Assembly (NCBI GenBank): GCA_029778235.1
Contig: JAKOQS010000350.1
Coordinates: 1-64,000, forward strand
Source of the DNA: Chloroflexota bacterium
GTDB lineage: Bacteria > Chloroflexota > Limnocylindria > Limnocylindrales > CSP1-4
Direction of reading: 5' to 3'
DNA: 64,000 nt
In this document: positions 1 to 10,108 of the stretch, one piece after another
How positions within the stretch are numbered: the first letter of the stretch is position 1
How the letters are laid out: each line of letters starts with the position of its first letter
Made by a program: the position numbers and the translations under genes
Notes under the pieces: model-generated
Told to the model about the DNA's origin: nothing
What the model saw: the letters and a program-made list of their open reading frames with translations, nothing else
Database searches by the model: none

Positions 1-420
1 AGAGGGGCGGCACGCGCGATGAGCCTCGCCATGCGCAACGCCGGCGTGACCTCCGACGAGATCGACTACGTCGTCGCGCACGGCACCTCGACGTCGCTCA
101 ACGACGTGACCGAGACGCGCGCCATCAAGAGCGCGTTCGGGCCAGCGGCGTACCGGGTCGCGATCAGCTCCCCGAAGTCGATGGTGGGCCACCTCGTGGG
201 CGCGGCCGGGATGGCCAGCGTGCTCGCCGCGGTCGGCGCCATCCGCGACCAGGTGATCCCGCCGACGGCGAACCTGGAGAACCCCGACGACGAGTGCGAC
301 CTCGACTACGTCCCGCTCGTCGCCCGCCGCGCGAAGGTCGAGACCGCCATGGTCAACGGCTTCGGCTTCGGCGGCCAGAACGCGGTGGTGGTCTTCCGGC
401 GGGTCGCCGACGGGGGCTGA
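1..420 (+). CDS. fabF: Beta-ketoacyl-ACP synthase II (FabF-like), 3' end only
   Basis: C-terminal part of a condensing enzyme of fatty acid (or polyketide) synthesis; the frame is open to the first base, so the gene begins outside the window and the ATG at 19 is internal. Both thiolase-fold histidines of the Cys-His-His triad are visible: VAHGTSTSLND and KSMVGHLVGAAG, followed by the typical C-terminal NGFGFGGQNAVVVF strand. The active-site Cys half is missing because of the window edge. The stop at 418-420 lies 15 bp from the convergent stop of the copper ATPase. The family assignment is firm; FabF rather than FabB or a PKS ketosynthase is inferred from the wording of the motifs. Confidence 0.9.
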   Translation, partial: RGAARAMSLAMRNAGVTSDEIDYVVAHGTSTSLNDVTETRAIKSAFGPAAYRVAISSPKSMVGHLVGAAGMASVLAAVGAIRDQVIPPTANLENPDDECDLDYVPLVARRAKVETAMVNGFGFGGQNAVVVFRRVADGG

Positions 421-435
421 CGGCGCGGCCCTTCC

Positions 436-3222
436 CTACCGGACCACGAAGATCGCGGCCGTGCGGGGCACGACGCCCATCCCGCCCATGCCGTCGTCGG
501 CGGCGGCCATCGCGGTGGTGCAGCTGAGCTCGTAGGTCCCCGGCCCCGGCAGGCCGAAGCGGACCTTCTGCGTCGCGCCACCACGCGGGTTCAGCTCCAC
601 GTTCGGGACGCCCGGGACGCTGCACGCGACCAGGTCGGGCCCGTCGTTGCGGAACCGCACGAGGAGAGTCGTCCCGGCATCGACCTCGATCGTGGGCGGT
701 GGGGCGAGCAGGCCGGTCGCGGTCAGCTCGACGTGGCGGGCGTTCGCGTCGAACCATCGGTCGACCGCGACCACGCCGACCACGAGCGCGACCCCGGCGA
801 GGGCGATGAGCAGCAGGTACGAGGCGTCGCGGACGCGCGCGACCATCCCCGTGCGGCGCGACGCCGAGCCGCCCGGCCGGGGGTCGAACGACCGCAGGCG
901 CAGCGAGTTGGTCACGACGCTCACCGAGGAGAGGGCCATCGCGCCCGCCGCCATCACCGGCGTGAGGGTGATCCCCCAGATCGGATAGAGCACGCCCATG
1001 GCGACCGGGATGAGGACGACGTTGTACGCGAAGGCCCAGAAGAGGTTCTGGCGGATGACGGACATCGTCCGTCGCGAGAGGGCGATGGCCGAGGCGACGC
1101 CGCGCGGGTCGCCGCCGACGAGCGTGACATCGCTCGCCTCGATCGCCACGTCCGCCCCCGTCCCGATCGCGATCCCGAGGTCGGCCGCCGCGAGAGCGGG
1201 CGCGTCATTCACGCCGTCCCCGACCATCGCGACCACGAGCCCCCGCGCCTGCAGCTCGGCGACCTTCGCGGACTTCTCGCCCGGGAGGACCTGCGCCATC
1301 ACGCGGTCGGCCGGGATCCCCACGCGGCGGGCCACGGCCTCCGCGGTCGCACGGTGATCGCCGGTCACCATCCAGACCTCGATCCCCTGCGAGGCGAGCT
1401 CGCGCACCGCCTCGGCGGCCTCGGCCTTCACCGGGTCCGCGATGAGGAGGAGCGCGGCGAGCGACCCGTCCACCGCGACGTAGGTCGGCGTCGCGCCGTC
1501 GGCGGCGGCGGCCTCCGCGCGCTCGCGGAGCGGCTCGGGGTCCGCGCCGGACTCGGCGAGGAAGGCGGCGCTGCCCACGAGGACGGCCCTGCCGTCCACC
1601 GTCGCCCGCACGCCGCGACCGGCAACCGCCTCGAACCCCGAGACGGCCAGGTCCGCGAGGCCCAGGGAGCGGGCGCGGTCCACGACCGCCGCCGCGAGCG
1701 GATGCTCGCTGCCCACCTCGGCGGCTGCCGCCAGCGCGAGAGCCTCACGCGCGTCCACGCCGTCGGCCGCGACGACGTCCGTCACCGCCGGCTTCCCGCG
1801 GGTGAGAGTGCCGGTCTTGTCGAGCACGACCGCGGTCACCCGGTGCGCCTGCTCGAGCGCCTCGCCGCCGCGGATGAGGATGCCGGCCTCCGCGCCGCGC
1901 CCGGTCCCGACCATGATCGCGGTGGGCGTCGCGAGCCCCATCGCGCACGGGCAGGCGATGACCACGACCGTGATGAACGCCGCCAGCGCGAGGGTGATCT
2001 TCGGCTCGGGCCCGAGCAGGTACCAGAGCGCGAACGTGAGTGCGCCGAACGCCAGGACGATGGGCACGAAGACGCCGCTGATCCGGTCGGCCAGTCGCTG
2101 GATGGGCGCCTTGCTGCCCTGCGCACGCCGGACCATCTCCACGATCTGCGCGAGCGCGGTGTCCTTGCCGACCTTGGTCGCCCGGAAGACGAACGAGCCG
2201 GTGGTGTTGAGCGTGGCGCCGATGACCTCGTCGCCGGCCGCCTTCGCGACCGGGATCGACTCACCGGTGAGCATCGACTCGTCGACGGCGCTCGCGCCCT
2301 CGACCACGACGCCGTCCACCGGGACCTTCTCGCCGGGGCGGACCCGGAGCAGGTCGCCGGGCTGGACATCGGCGAGCGGGACCTCGACCTCGACGCCGTC
2401 GCGGACGACCCGCGCGGACTTCGCCTGCAGCCCCATCAGGGCCCGCACGGCGCCCGCCGTCCGGCCCTTGGCGCGGGCCTCCAGCCAGCGGCCCAGGAGG
2501 ATGAGCCCGATGATCGCGGCAGAGCTGTCGAAGTAGGTCTCGGGCCGCAGGCCCGCCTCGTGCACCCACGCCGGCCACATCGTCACGATGACGCTGTAAC
2601 CCCACGCGGCGGTCGTGCCCACCACGACCAGCGTGTTCATGTTCATGCCGAACCCGTGGCGGAACGCGCGCCACGCGGACGTGTAGAAGCGCCTGCCGGC
2701 CCAGAACTGGACGAACGTCGCCGGCCACAGGACGACCTTGTTCAGCTCCTCCATCGGCCACGGCAGCTGCGGCCACAGCATGAGGAACATGATCCCGACG
2801 GCCACCGCGATCGAGACCGCGGCTTGGACGCCCAGCTCGTGCGTCTCGCGCGCCCGGGCCTTCTCGACCTCGTCCTCTTCCTCGGCGACCGTCGAGACCG
2901 AGCCGGCAGGGCCGGCCTGCGCCGCGACGAGCGCGGACGGGCGCACGTCGTAGCCGGCCGCCCGGATCGCCCCGACGATCTCGTCGCGCCCCACCGCCGA
3001 CGGGTCGTAGCGGACCGTGGCGGTCTCGGTCGCGAGGTTGACGGCGGCCTCGCCCACGCCCTCGGTCTTGTTGAGGAAGCGCTCGATGCGGTTGACGCAC
3101 GAGGCGCACGTCATCCCCTCCACGGGGAGCGAGAGCTCCGCGAAGCGGATGGCGCCGGGCGCGGGGACGCCGGGAGGGTCGCCGGAGGGTGTGCCCGAGG
3201 TGGGCGGGGACGCGGTCGTCAT
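436..3222 (-). CDS. copA: Copper-translocating P1B-type ATPase with C-terminal cupredoxin-like domain
   Basis: 928-residue ATP-driven Cu(I) exporter of the cytoplasmic membrane. It has an N-terminal heavy-metal domain (GMTCASC, Cys39/Cys42), the intramembrane CPC motif (Cys424-Pro-Cys426), the phosphorylated Asp468 in DKTGTLTRG, the TGES actuator motif and the GDGVNDAP hinge. After the last canonical helices the protein continues about 130 residues: a further hydrophobic helix ([19 protein letters not shown]) and a beta-rich domain that reads like a cupredoxin, with Cys residues in VACSV and ELSCTTAM and a DDGMGGMG Met cluster but no clear His ligand. Usual CopA proteins are 700-830 residues. 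An ATACTC/GAGTAT palindrome overlaps the start codon. The tail is discussed as a finding. Confidence 0.95.
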   Translation of the reverse strand: MTTASPPTSGTPSGDPPGVPAPGAIRFAELSLPVEGMTCASCVNRIERFLNKTEGVGEAAVNLATETATVRYDPSAVGRDEIVGAIRAAGYDVRPSALVAAQAGPAGSVSTVAEEEDEVEKARARETHELGVQAAVSIAVAVGIMFLMLWPQLPWPMEELNKVVLWPATFVQFWAGRRFYTSAWRAFRHGFGMNMNTLVVVGTTAAWGYSVIVTMWPAWVHEAGLRPETYFDSSAAIIGLILLGRWLEARAKGRTAGAVRALMGLQAKSARVVRDGVEVEVPLADVQPGDLLRVRPGEKVPVDGVVVEGASAVDESMLTGESIPVAKAAGDEVIGATLNTTGSFVFRATKVGKDTALAQIVEMVRRAQGSKAPIQRLADRISGVFVPIVLAFGALTFALWYLLGPEPKITLALAAFITVVVIACPCAMGLATPTAIMVGTGRGAEAGILIRGGEALEQAHRVTAVVLDKTGTLTRGKPAVTDVVAADGVDAREALALAAAAEVGSEHPLAAAVVDRARSLGLADLAVSGFEAVAGRGVRATVDGRAVLVGSAAFLAESGADPEPLRERAEAAAADGATPTYVAVDGSLAALLLIADPVKAEAAEAVRELASQGIEVWMVTGDHRATAEAVARRVGIPADRVMAQVLPGEKSAKVAELQARGLVVAMVGDGVNDAPALAAADLGIAIGTGADVAIEASDVTLVGGDPRGVASAIALSRRTMSVIRQNLFWAFAYNVVLIPVAMGVLYPIWGITLTPVMAAGAMALSSVSVVTNSLRLRSFDPRPGGSASRRTGMVARVRDASYLLLIALAGVALVVGVVAVDRWFDANARHVELTATGLLAPPPTIEVDAGTTLLVRFRNDGPDLVACSVPGVPNVELNPRGGATQKVRFGLPGPGTYELSCTTAMAAADDGMGGMGVVPRTAAIFVVR

Positions 3223-3237
3223 ACTCCCATGGAGTAT
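3221..3237 (-). promoter_or_regulatory. CsoR-like operator and promoter of copA
   Basis: The 17-bp element ATACTCCCATGGAGTAT has perfect 6-bp arms (ATACTC/GAGTAT) around CCATG and overlaps the copA start codon. It resembles, in length and arm sequence, the pseudo-palindrome bound by the copper repressor CsoR as I remember it (ATACCC...GGGTAT). On the copA strand a TATACT box (3238-3233) sits 10 bp before the ATG, so repressor binding would cover the -10 region. No csoR gene is in the window. Binding is an inference. Confidence 0.5.
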
Positions 3238-3374
3238 ATACCCCCGGTCATCGGCGCCAGGGGCGGCCGGTGCCGGGCGATGCGCGGACGCACCCGCGAC
3301 CGGCGGTCCGATGCCGGTGAGGCGCGCGGCTGCGGCGCGGCCGTCGCGATCAGCAGGCGGCGGGGCCGTCCCGC

Positions 3375-5504
3375 TCAGCGGGCGGCGGGGTCGCCCGCGA
3401 GGCCGAGACCGGGGAACGGCTCCAGCAGGCCGAGCTCGATCGCGCGTTCCACCGCCTCGCTGCGGCTGGACGCATCGAGCTTGGCGTAGATGGATCGCGC
3501 CTGCGTCTTCACGGTGTGCGTGGAGACGTCGAGCCGCTCGGCGATCTCCTCGAAGCGGAGGTGCGTGGAGAGGATCGGGAGCAGGCGCAGCTCCGCCGGC
3601 GTCAGGGTGGACGAGCCGGCGAGCGCGCGCGACGCCGCACCGAGGCGCTCGCGCATCTCCACGAGCGCAGCGTCGAGGATCCCCAGGCCCGGGCGGAGGC
3701 GGGCGATCTCCACGGCCTCATGGAGCGCGGTCCGGGCGCCGGCCGGATCCGACACCGCGAGGTACGCGCGGGCCACCTCGAGAAGCGCCATGACCGAGAA
3801 CCACGGTGCCGCCGGGGAGGCGAGCGGGCGGACGAGCTGAGCGTGCACGAGCTCGGCGCGCGCGCGGGCGACGTCCCCGCGGCGGATCGCCACGCGAGCC
3901 GCGACCGCGTATGTGGGCAGCGCGGCCACGATGTCCCCGAAGCGCGCCCGCTCGAGGACGGCGTACGAGCGGCGCGCGAGATCCTCGGCCGTGCGCCAGT
4001 CCGCACGGGCGATCGCGAGGGCGGCCAGGCAGGCGAGCGCGACCATCGCGGTCGCATGGGCGCCGCCGGCATCCGCGACGGCCTCCTCCAGCGTCGCGCG
4101 GGCGGCGGGGATGTCGCCCGCGAGGAGGTGCGCGCTGCCCAGGAGCCAGAGGGCGTTCACGTGCCAGGGGCTGGCCGGGCCTTCCTGGGCGGCGGCGAAG
4201 GCCGCGTCGGCGAGCACGCCGTCCGCGCCGCCCGCGCCCATGACGGCCCGGAGCATCGCCTTGCCGGACGCATAGGACGCCGTTCCATCGCCGGGTGGGC
4301 CGTCGAACGACGCGTGCTCGGCGATCGCGGCCATCCGCTCCGCCGCGTCCGGCCGTCCGTTGAGGAGGTGGACCCACGCCGCGATGACGGCGAGCTGCGG
4401 CCGGCGGACGAAGGCGTCGTCGTCGAGGGCGCCGAGCCACCGGTCCAGGGTGTCGCCGTGCCCGCCGTAGAACGTGGGGAGCGCGACCGCGGCGATCAGC
4501 GCGGCGGCCGCGTCGGCGTCGCCGGAGCGCAGGGCATGCTCGACCGCCAGCTCGGGTCGTCCGGCCGCAAGGTACCAGGCCGACACGCGCGCATGAAGGA
4601 TGGCGGCGGCACCCGGCTCCCGACGATCGAGCTCGGCCTCGAGGAACTCGCGGAGCAGGTTGTGGTAGCGGTAGGTCGGCGCCGCACCTCCCGCCCGCAC
4701 CACGAGCTGGACCGACCCGGCGAGCCGCTCGAGGCGGCCAGCCGCGCCGGGGACGTCGGAGATCGCCTCGGCGACGGGGGGCTCCACGACCTCGAGGACC
4801 GACGTGCGGGTGAGGAACGTGGCGTCATCCGCGCCGACGACGTCCCAGAGCTCGGAACGCAGGTACTCGGCGACGTATCCCTCGCGGCCGGAGACGGCCG
4901 TGGCCGTCAGTGCGACGTCGTCGGGCGTGCTCGCCACGAGCGTGGCGAGGTACACGCCCGCCGCCCACCCCTCGGTGCGGTCGGCGAGCGACCGGACGTC
5001 AGAGCGCGTCATCGGCCGGCCGGCCGCCGCGACCAGGGCCGCGGTCTCGTCGAGGTCGAGCGCGAGGTCCGCGCTCTGGAGCTCCAGGAGGTCACGCTGG
5101 GCCCGGAGGCGGGCGAACGGCAGGTCCGGCCGGGTCCGTCCGGCCATCGCGACCTGGACGTGCGGGGGCAGGTACTCGAGCAGTGTCGCCAGCGCGTCGA
5201 GGCAGTCGCGGTCGGCGAGTCGGTGGACGTCGTCCAGGACGAGGAGCGTCGGCCGCGGCAGCCGATGCAGCTCACGTGCCAGGCGAGGCACGGCCGTGGA
5301 CAGCGCGCGGGGGCCCCGCGCGACCGCCGCGAGGGTCGTCGAGTCCACCGGCTCGATCCGGTCGATCATGGCGGCCAGGTAGGTGAACAGGACCGTGGGG
5401 ACATTGTCGAAGTCGTCGAGCGTGAGCCAGCCGACCGCGCGGCCCGCGTGGACATCTGCATCCGCCAGCAGGATGGTCTTGCCGTACCCCGGGGGCGCGA
5501 ACAC
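3375..5504 (-). CDS. MalT/LuxR-type ATP-dependent transcriptional regulator (5' end unclear)
   Basis: Large STAND-class regulator: P-loop APPGYGKT at the very N-terminus of this reading, Walker [12 protein letters not shown], a helical TPR-like middle rich in Ala, and a C-terminal LuxR helix-turn-helix ([13 protein letters not shown]... [24 protein letters not shown]). Such proteins sense a ligand or partner through the middle region and activate transcription in an ATP-dependent way. The GTG at 5504 falls within the beta strand before the P-loop, so it is unlikely to be the true start: the same frame continues upstream to a TGA at 5757-5759 and encodes family-typical sequence (FPLVEAKLDPP, RPGLIARPRLARRL) but contains no ATG, GTG or TTG. 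It lies 152 bp upstream of copA on the same strand. The regulon is unknown. Confidence 0.85.
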   Translation of the reverse strand: MFAPPGYGKTILLADADVHAGRAVGWLTLDDFDNVPTVLFTYLAAMIDRIEPVDSTTLAAVARGPRALSTAVPRLARELHRLPRPTLLVLDDVHRLADRDCLDALATLLEYLPPHVQVAMAGRTRPDLPFARLRAQRDLLELQSADLALDLDETAALVAAAGRPMTRSDVRSLADRTEGWAAGVYLATLVASTPDDVALTATAVSGREGYVAEYLRSELWDVVGADDATFLTRTSVLEVVEPPVAEAISDVPGAAGRLERLAGSVQLVVRAGGAAPTYRYHNLLREFLEAELDRREPGAAAILHARVSAWYLAAGRPELAVEHALRSGDADAAAALIAAVALPTFYGGHGDTLDRWLGALDDDAFVRRPQLAVIAAWVHLLNGRPDAAERMAAIAEHASFDGPPGDGTASYASGKAMLRAVMGAGGADGVLADAAFAAAQEGPASPWHVNALWLLGSAHLLAGDIPAARATLEEAVADAGGAHATAMVALACLAALAIARADWRTAEDLARRSYAVLERARFGDIVAALPTYAVAARVAIRRGDVARARAELVHAQLVRPLASPAAPWFSVMALLEVARAYLAVSDPAGARTALHEAVEIARLRPGLGILDAALVEMRERLGAASRALAGSSTLTPAELRLLPILSTHLRFEEIAERLDVSTHTVKTQARSIYAKLDASSRSEAVERAIELGLLEPFPGLGLAGDPAAR

Positions 5505-5833
5505 GGCGACGACCGGAGGCCGCGGCTCTGCCGAGAGTCGCCGGGCGAGCCTCGGGCGCGCGATCAGGCCCGGGCGCGGCGCCGGCGGGTCGAGCTTGGC
5601 CTCGACGAGCGGGAAGTCCGCCTGGAACCGCGGCCGTCCCGAGCCGGCCTGCGGCCGGTCCGTCGGTTCCGTCGCGCGATCTCGGCCGACGCCGTCGGTC
5701 CCCGTGGCGAGCCCTCCCCCGCTGCGCGGCCGGACCCTCGGTCGGCCGTGGCAAGGTCAGAACCTACCACCCCGCATGCGGATCATGCAGCGGCGGCTCG
5801 GGCCGGGCCGGGAAACGGGCCGGGAGCCGCGCG

Positions 5834-6187
5834 TCAGGGATCGGCGCGGTCGAGGTCCGCCTCGACGTCGTACCCGGCCGCCAGCGCGATGCGGGGGGCA
5901 GCGGAGGTGACGCGCGCGGAGCCCACCTGCCCGGCGACGGCCGCCAGGACCGCGACCAGGTCGTCGAGCGACGCGCCCGCGCGGATCGCCGCGTCAACGA
6001 CGGTGCGGAAGCTCGACTCGGGGGCGTCGAGCGCGATCAGGGCAGCGACCCGCAGCAGGCTCTCCGTGCGGACGTCGAGGCGCACCGGGACCGCCGCGTC
6101 GGAGTCCGGCGATGCGACGGCGGCGAGCGTCCGCGGCTCGCCGATCGTCAGGCGGCGGAAGAGCTCCTCGGCAGTCACCGCGGTCAT
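5834..6187 (-). CDS. Carboxymuconolactone decarboxylase/AhpD-family protein
   Basis: 117-residue all-helical protein. The middle and C-terminal part (TESLLRVAALIALDAPESS, VDAAIRAGASLDDLVAVLAA, GYDVEADLD) matches the CMD fold, in which GAS-x-DD-L-V-x-V-L is typical. The redox CxxC of AhpD is absent, so peroxidase-reductase activity is unlikely and the substrate is unknown. The ATG at 6187 is chosen because GGGAG stands 7-8 bp upstream. Further in-frame upstream sequence (to 6769) is Arg/Pro/Gly-rich antisense noise from the neighbouring gene. The gene is divergent from the DUF1269-sulfatase gene, with a 236-bp gap. Confidence 0.8.
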   Translation of the reverse strand: MTAVTAEELFRRLTIGEPRTLAAVASPDSDAAVPVRLDVRTESLLRVAALIALDAPESSFRTVVDAAIRAGASLDDLVAVLAAVAGQVGSARVTSAAPRIALAAGYDVEADLDRADP

Positions 6188-6423
6188 CAGGACTCCCTCG
6201 CGCGAAGGAGCCCGCGGACGCGGGGCACCTTCATCTGTGCATTGGACCCGGGGGGCGATCCCGCCCGCATCAGCCGTTCGGAGCGATGCCCGGCCCGGCA
6301 GCCGGGCGCACAGTGCGGTCGCGCATGCACGCGGGACCGGCCGTGCCCGGCCCGGTCGGCGGCCGCGGGCCGCCCGATCCCCCGACCACGATCCACCACG
6401 GCTGCCACGAAGGGAGCGAGACG
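6188..6423. other. Divergent intergenic region
   Basis: 236 bp between the divergent CMD-family gene and the DUF1269-sulfatase gene. It should contain both promoters. I see a GGGAGCGAG ribosome-binding site at its right end (before 6424) and GGGAG at its left end, but no convincing -35/-10 pair and no repeat. Confidence 0.4.
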
Positions 6424-9333
6424 ATGGCTGAGGCCACGACGAACGTCCTCGTCGCCGGCTACCAGGACGCCGAGCTGGCGGCCCGGGAGTTCGACGGGCT
6501 CCTCGAGCTCGTGCGGACGAAGGCCGTTCGGATCGAGGGTGCCATCCTCGTCGCCCACAAGGCCGACGGCGACGTCGTCGTCCAGCGGACGGGCGACCAC
6601 CTGGGCAGGACCGGCGCCAAGTGGGGTGGCGCCGTCGGGTTCCTGGTCGGCCTGGCCGCACCCCCGCTCCTCGCCGCCACGGTGGTCGGCGCCGCGGCCG
6701 GCGGGGTCCTCGGGAAGGTCGCCGGGCACAAGGTCGAGACCGGCCTGCACGACACGCTCGGCGAGGCACTGAAGCCGGGGACCGCGGCGGTCATCGCGAT
6801 GTTCGACGCCGACCAGCGGCTCGCGGTCGAGCAGGCGCTCGCAGGCTCGCCCGCGAAGTCGGTCGTCGAGTCCGACAAGACGGGGACCGCCGCGCTCAGG
6901 GATTCCCTCGCGGAGGCGATGGGCAAGTTCCAGCAGCCCCGCACGCACCTCCCGATCCCCGACCGGACCTTCGGCGGCGTGGCGAGGCGGACGCTCAGGG
7001 ACTCCGTCGCGGACTGGCTCATGATCCCCGGCCCCAAGGCCCCGGAGGGCGCCCCCAACGTCCTCCTCGTGATCATCGACGATGCCGGGTACGGCGCACC
7101 CGACACGTTCGGGGGCCCGGTCCGCACGCCGGCGTTCACGCGCATCGGGCAGACGGGCCTCACGTACAACCGCTTCCACGTGACCGCCGTCTGCTCCCCG
7201 ACCCGCGCGGCGCTCCTGACCGGGCGCAACCAGCACCGGGTCGGCTTCGGGTCGATCGCCGAGTACCCCGGGCCGTTCCCCGGCTACACCGCGAGCAAGC
7301 CGAAGAGCTGCGCAGGGCTTCCGCGCATCCTCAAGGAGAACGGCTACGTCACCGGCGGCTTCGGCAAATGGCACCTCACGCCGGACAACGTGCAGGGCGC
7401 GGCCGGGCCGTTCGACCACTGGCCCAAGTCGTGGGGCTTCGACCACTGGTGGGGCTTCCTCTCCGGGGCCGCGGGCCAGTACGACCCGATCATCACGCAG
7501 GACGACTGGGTCCAGGGCGTCCCCGAGGGGACCGACGGGAAGCCCTACTACTTCCCCGACGACATCACGGACAAGTCGATCGACTGGCTCAAGCGCGTGC
7601 GCGCGCAGGATCCCGACAAGCCGTGGTTCCTCTTCTACTCGACCGGATGCGCCCACGCGCCGCACCACGTCCCGAAGGAGTGGGCGGACCGGTATCGGGG
7701 CGTGTTCGACGATGGCTGGGACGCGCTGCGCGAGCGGACGCTCGCCCGCCAGAAGGAGCTCGGCATCGTCCCGCAGGACGCCGAGCTCACGCCCCGGCCG
7801 GACGCCTTCCCGGCGTGGGACTCCCTCGACGAGGCGTCGAAGCAGCTCTACGTCCGCCAGGCCGAGGTCTACGCCGGCTACCAGGAGAACGCCGACTGGA
7901 ACGTCGGGCGCCTCCTCGACGCGGTGGACGAGCTCGGCGACCTCGAGGACACCCTCGTCATCTACATCTGGGGCGACAACGGCGCGAGCCTCGAGGGGAC
8001 GATCACCGGCTCGTTCAATGAGACGACCTTCCTCAACGGGATCGTGCTCGACCCTGCGCACCAGCTCCAGCTCATCGACGAGTACGGCGGGATCGAGGCC
8101 CTGGGCGGCGACCACACGGCCCCGCACATCGCGGCGGCGTGGGCGCACGCGTTCAACACGCCGTTCCAGTGGGGCAAGCAGACCGCCAGCCATCTCGGCG
8201 GCACGCGCGACCCGATGGTCGTCGCGTGGCCGAGCCGGGTCAAGGCCGACGCGGCCCCGCGGAGCCAGTTCACGCACGTCATCGACGTGGGGCCCACGAT
8301 CCTCGAGGCAGCCGGCATCCCCGAGCCCGAGACGGTGGACGGGATCGCCCAGGAGCCGATGGACGGGACCAGCTTCCTCTACACGTTCGACGACGGGGCG
8401 GCGGCGGAACGCCACACGACACAGTACTTCGAGATGTTCGCGAGCCGCGCCATGTACAAGGACGGCTGGTGGGCCGCGTCGCGGCCGGACCGCCTGCCGT
8501 GGGACCTCTCGCCGGCCTCCGTCGCGCGGTTCGGGCCGGACGCCGACTGGGACGCGGACCGCGACGTGGGCTGGGAGCTCTACGACCTCACGACGGACTT
8601 CACGCAGGCGCACGACGTGGCTGCGCAGCACCCGGAGAAGGTCAGGGAGCTCCAGGAGCTGTGGTGGCGAGAGGCGGAGCGGAACCGCGTCCTCCCGCTC
8701 ATGGCCGGCTTCGCGGTGCTCTTCGGGATGCTCCCGCCGCTGCCGACGCAGACGCGCTTCCCCATCGCGGGCGGCGTGGACAACATCCAGCGCGGGATGG
8801 TGCCGCGCATCTACGGCCGGTCCTACGCGATCGAGGCCGACCTCCGCGTGCCCGACGGCGGGGCCGAGGGCGTCATCGTCGCCTTCGCCGACTTCATCGG
8901 CGGGTTCGGCCTGTGGGTGGACGAGAAGGGCCTGCTGACGCACACCTACTCGCTCCTCGGCGTCGAGACCTACCGACAGACCGCCGCGACCCCCATCCCG
9001 ACCGGCGACGTCAGCGTCCGCATGCTCTTCGAGTCCACGGAGCAGAAGCCCGGCAGCGGCGGCCACGTCACGCTCTTCGTGAACGACGAGAAGGTCGGCG
9101 AGGGCGACATGCCCCGCACCGTCCCGATCGCCTTCACGACCTACTCGGGCCTGGACGTCGGCCGCGACAACGGCCTTGTCGTCGACCTGGCGTACGAGGA
9201 CCGGGCGCCGTACGCGTTCACCGGCACCGTGAAGCAGGTCGTCTTCGACCTGCACCCGGCGGGGCACGAGGACGAGGTCGAGCTCCACGCCCACGCTGCG
9301 CTCCAGTCGGTCGCGGCCGGCGCGGCCGGCTGA
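6424..9333 (+). CDS. DUF1269 domain-arylsulfatase fusion
   Basis: 969 residues in two parts. Residues 1 to about 165 form a DUF1269-like domain: an alpha/beta start (NVLVAGYQDAELAAREF), a Gly/Ala-rich hydrophobic stretch (GFLVGLAAPPLLAATVVGAA) and a Lys/Glu-rich end. Residues from about 210 on are a type I sulfatase of the long (about 770 residue) AtsA/AtsD class: metal-binding IIDDAGYG (Asp219, Asp220), the signature CSPTRAALLTGR with Cys257 that must be oxidised to formylglycine, WGDNGAS and GKQTASHLGGTRDP. It hydrolyses sulfate esters; the substrate cannot be read from the sequence. No signal peptide is present, so either the DUF1269 hydrophobic segment anchors it or it acts in the cytoplasm. 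The next genes include a dedicated radical SAM maturase. The start ATG follows GGGAGCGAG. Confidence 0.9.
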   Translation: MAEATTNVLVAGYQDAELAAREFDGLLELVRTKAVRIEGAILVAHKADGDVVVQRTGDHLGRTGAKWGGAVGFLVGLAAPPLLAATVVGAAAGGVLGKVAGHKVETGLHDTLGEALKPGTAAVIAMFDADQRLAVEQALAGSPAKSVVESDKTGTAALRDSLAEAMGKFQQPRTHLPIPDRTFGGVARRTLRDSVADWLMIPGPKAPEGAPNVLLVIIDDAGYGAPDTFGGPVRTPAFTRIGQTGLTYNRFHVTAVCSPTRAALLTGRNQHRVGFGSIAEYPGPFPGYTASKPKSCAGLPRILKENGYVTGGFGKWHLTPDNVQGAAGPFDHWPKSWGFDHWWGFLSGAAGQYDPIITQDDWVQGVPEGTDGKPYYFPDDITDKSIDWLKRVRAQDPDKPWFLFYSTGCAHAPHHVPKEWADRYRGVFDDGWDALRERTLARQKELGIVPQDAELTPRPDAFPAWDSLDEASKQLYVRQAEVYAGYQENADWNVGRLLDAVDELGDLEDTLVIYIWGDNGASLEGTITGSFNETTFLNGIVLDPAHQLQLIDEYGGIEALGGDHTAPHIAAAWAHAFNTPFQWGKQTASHLGGTRDPMVVAWPSRVKADAAPRSQFTHVIDVGPTILEAAGIPEPETVDGIAQEPMDGTSFLYTFDDGAAAERHTTQYFEMFASRAMYKDGWWAASRPDRLPWDLSPASVARFGPDADWDADRDVGWELYDLTTDFTQAHDVAAQHPEKVRELQELWWREAERNRVLPLMAGFAVLFGMLPPLPTQTRFPIAGGVDNIQRGMVPRIYGRSYAIEADLRVPDGGAEGVIVAFADFIGGFGLWVDEKGLLTHTYSLLGVETYRQTAATPIPTGDVSVRMLFESTEQKPGSGGHVTLFVNDEKVGEGDMPRTVPIAFTTYSGLDVGRDNGLVVDLAYEDRAPYAFTGTVKQVVFDLHPAGHEDEVELHAHAALQSVAAGAAG

Positions 9334-9531
9334 GGGACTTGCGGCGCGGCCGCGCGCTCGACATCATCGGGGCCGACCGGCCTTCGAGGCGCGGCCGCGC
9401 ATCCGCGGGACCGCCGGCGCGAGCCCGGCGGCGATCGACCGACCGGCGCGCGGCGCCGGCCCGCCGTGGCGGCACCGGGCGCCCGGCGACACGAGCACGC
9501 GCGGACGCGCGACGGATCGGAGGTTCCACGC
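9334..9531. other. Intergenic spacer in the sulfatase module
   Basis: 198 bp of GC-rich sequence between two co-directional genes. The only recognisable element is the GGAGG ribosome-binding site shortly before the ATG at 9532. No terminator hairpin or promoter could be supported. Confidence 0.35.
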
Positions 9532-10080
9532 ATGGCCAAGGAAGTGGTCCTGGCGTTCTTCCCCGACGAGGCGGCGGCCGACGCAGCCGTCGCCGCGATG
9601 CGGGACTGGGAGAAGCTCCAGCACGAAGCGACGCTCCGCGCCGTCGGCGTGCTCGTCCTCGACGAGAAGGGCGAGGTCAAGCAGCATCGCCTCGGGCGGC
9701 ACGACACAGGGAAGGGAGCCGGGGTGGGCTTCGTCCTGGGGCTCATCGCGGTCGCGCTCACGCCGATCGCGGGCGTCGGCCTGGTCGGCTGGACGATCGG
9801 CGGCGCGGTCGTCGGTCGCCTGGTGCACAAGCACCTCGGGCTGAACGACGAGGATCTCCAGCGGATCGGATACGAGCTCAAGGGCGGCAAGGCGGCGGTG
9901 GGCGTCCTGGTGGATCAGGGCGAGTCCCCGGACGTCGTCGCCAAGCTCGAGGATCTCGGCGGGGTCGCGGAGTCGCACCTCGTCGAGGACGACGATGAGC
10001 TGGCGGAGGCGGCCGCCGACGCTCAGGCCGCGGCGGACGCGACGGCACCGTCGGACGCGTCGGGCGCCACCGCCGAGTGA
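9532..10080 (+). CDS. DUF1269-family protein
   Basis: 182-residue stand-alone relative of the N-terminal domain of the sulfatase two genes' width upstream: KEVVLAFFPDEAAADAAVAAM start, a Gly-rich hydrophobic hairpin (GAGVGFVLGLIAVALTPI, GVGLVGWTIGGAVVGRLV) and a second alpha/beta half ending in an acidic, Ala-rich tail. Function of the family is not established; the glycine-zipper-like centre suggests membrane insertion or oligomerisation. The start at 9532 is preceded by GGAGG at a good distance; upstream in-frame residues are Arg/Gly noise. Its location between sulfatase and maturase suggests a shared role, which is inference. Confidence 0.8.
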   Translation: MAKEVVLAFFPDEAAADAAVAAMRDWEKLQHEATLRAVGVLVLDEKGEVKQHRLGRHDTGKGAGVGFVLGLIAVALTPIAGVGLVGWTIGGAVVGRLVHKHLGLNDEDLQRIGYELKGGKAAVGVLVDQGESPDVVAKLEDLGGVAESHLVEDDDELAEAAADAQAAADATAPSDASGATAE

Positions 10081-10108
10081 CCGGCACGGCGCGAGGCGCT
10101 GCACGCCG

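Noticed and set aside
733-3489. Long open frame opposite the copper ATPase gene
   Set aside because: Composition is Arg/Asp/Gly/Pro/His with no domain motif; it is the usual antisense shadow of a GC-rich gene with GC-biased third positions.
6187-9294. 1035-codon open frame opposite the sulfatase gene
   Set aside because: Val/Arg/Asp/Glu/Leu-rich repeating composition without motifs, while the plus strand has the complete sulfatase signature.
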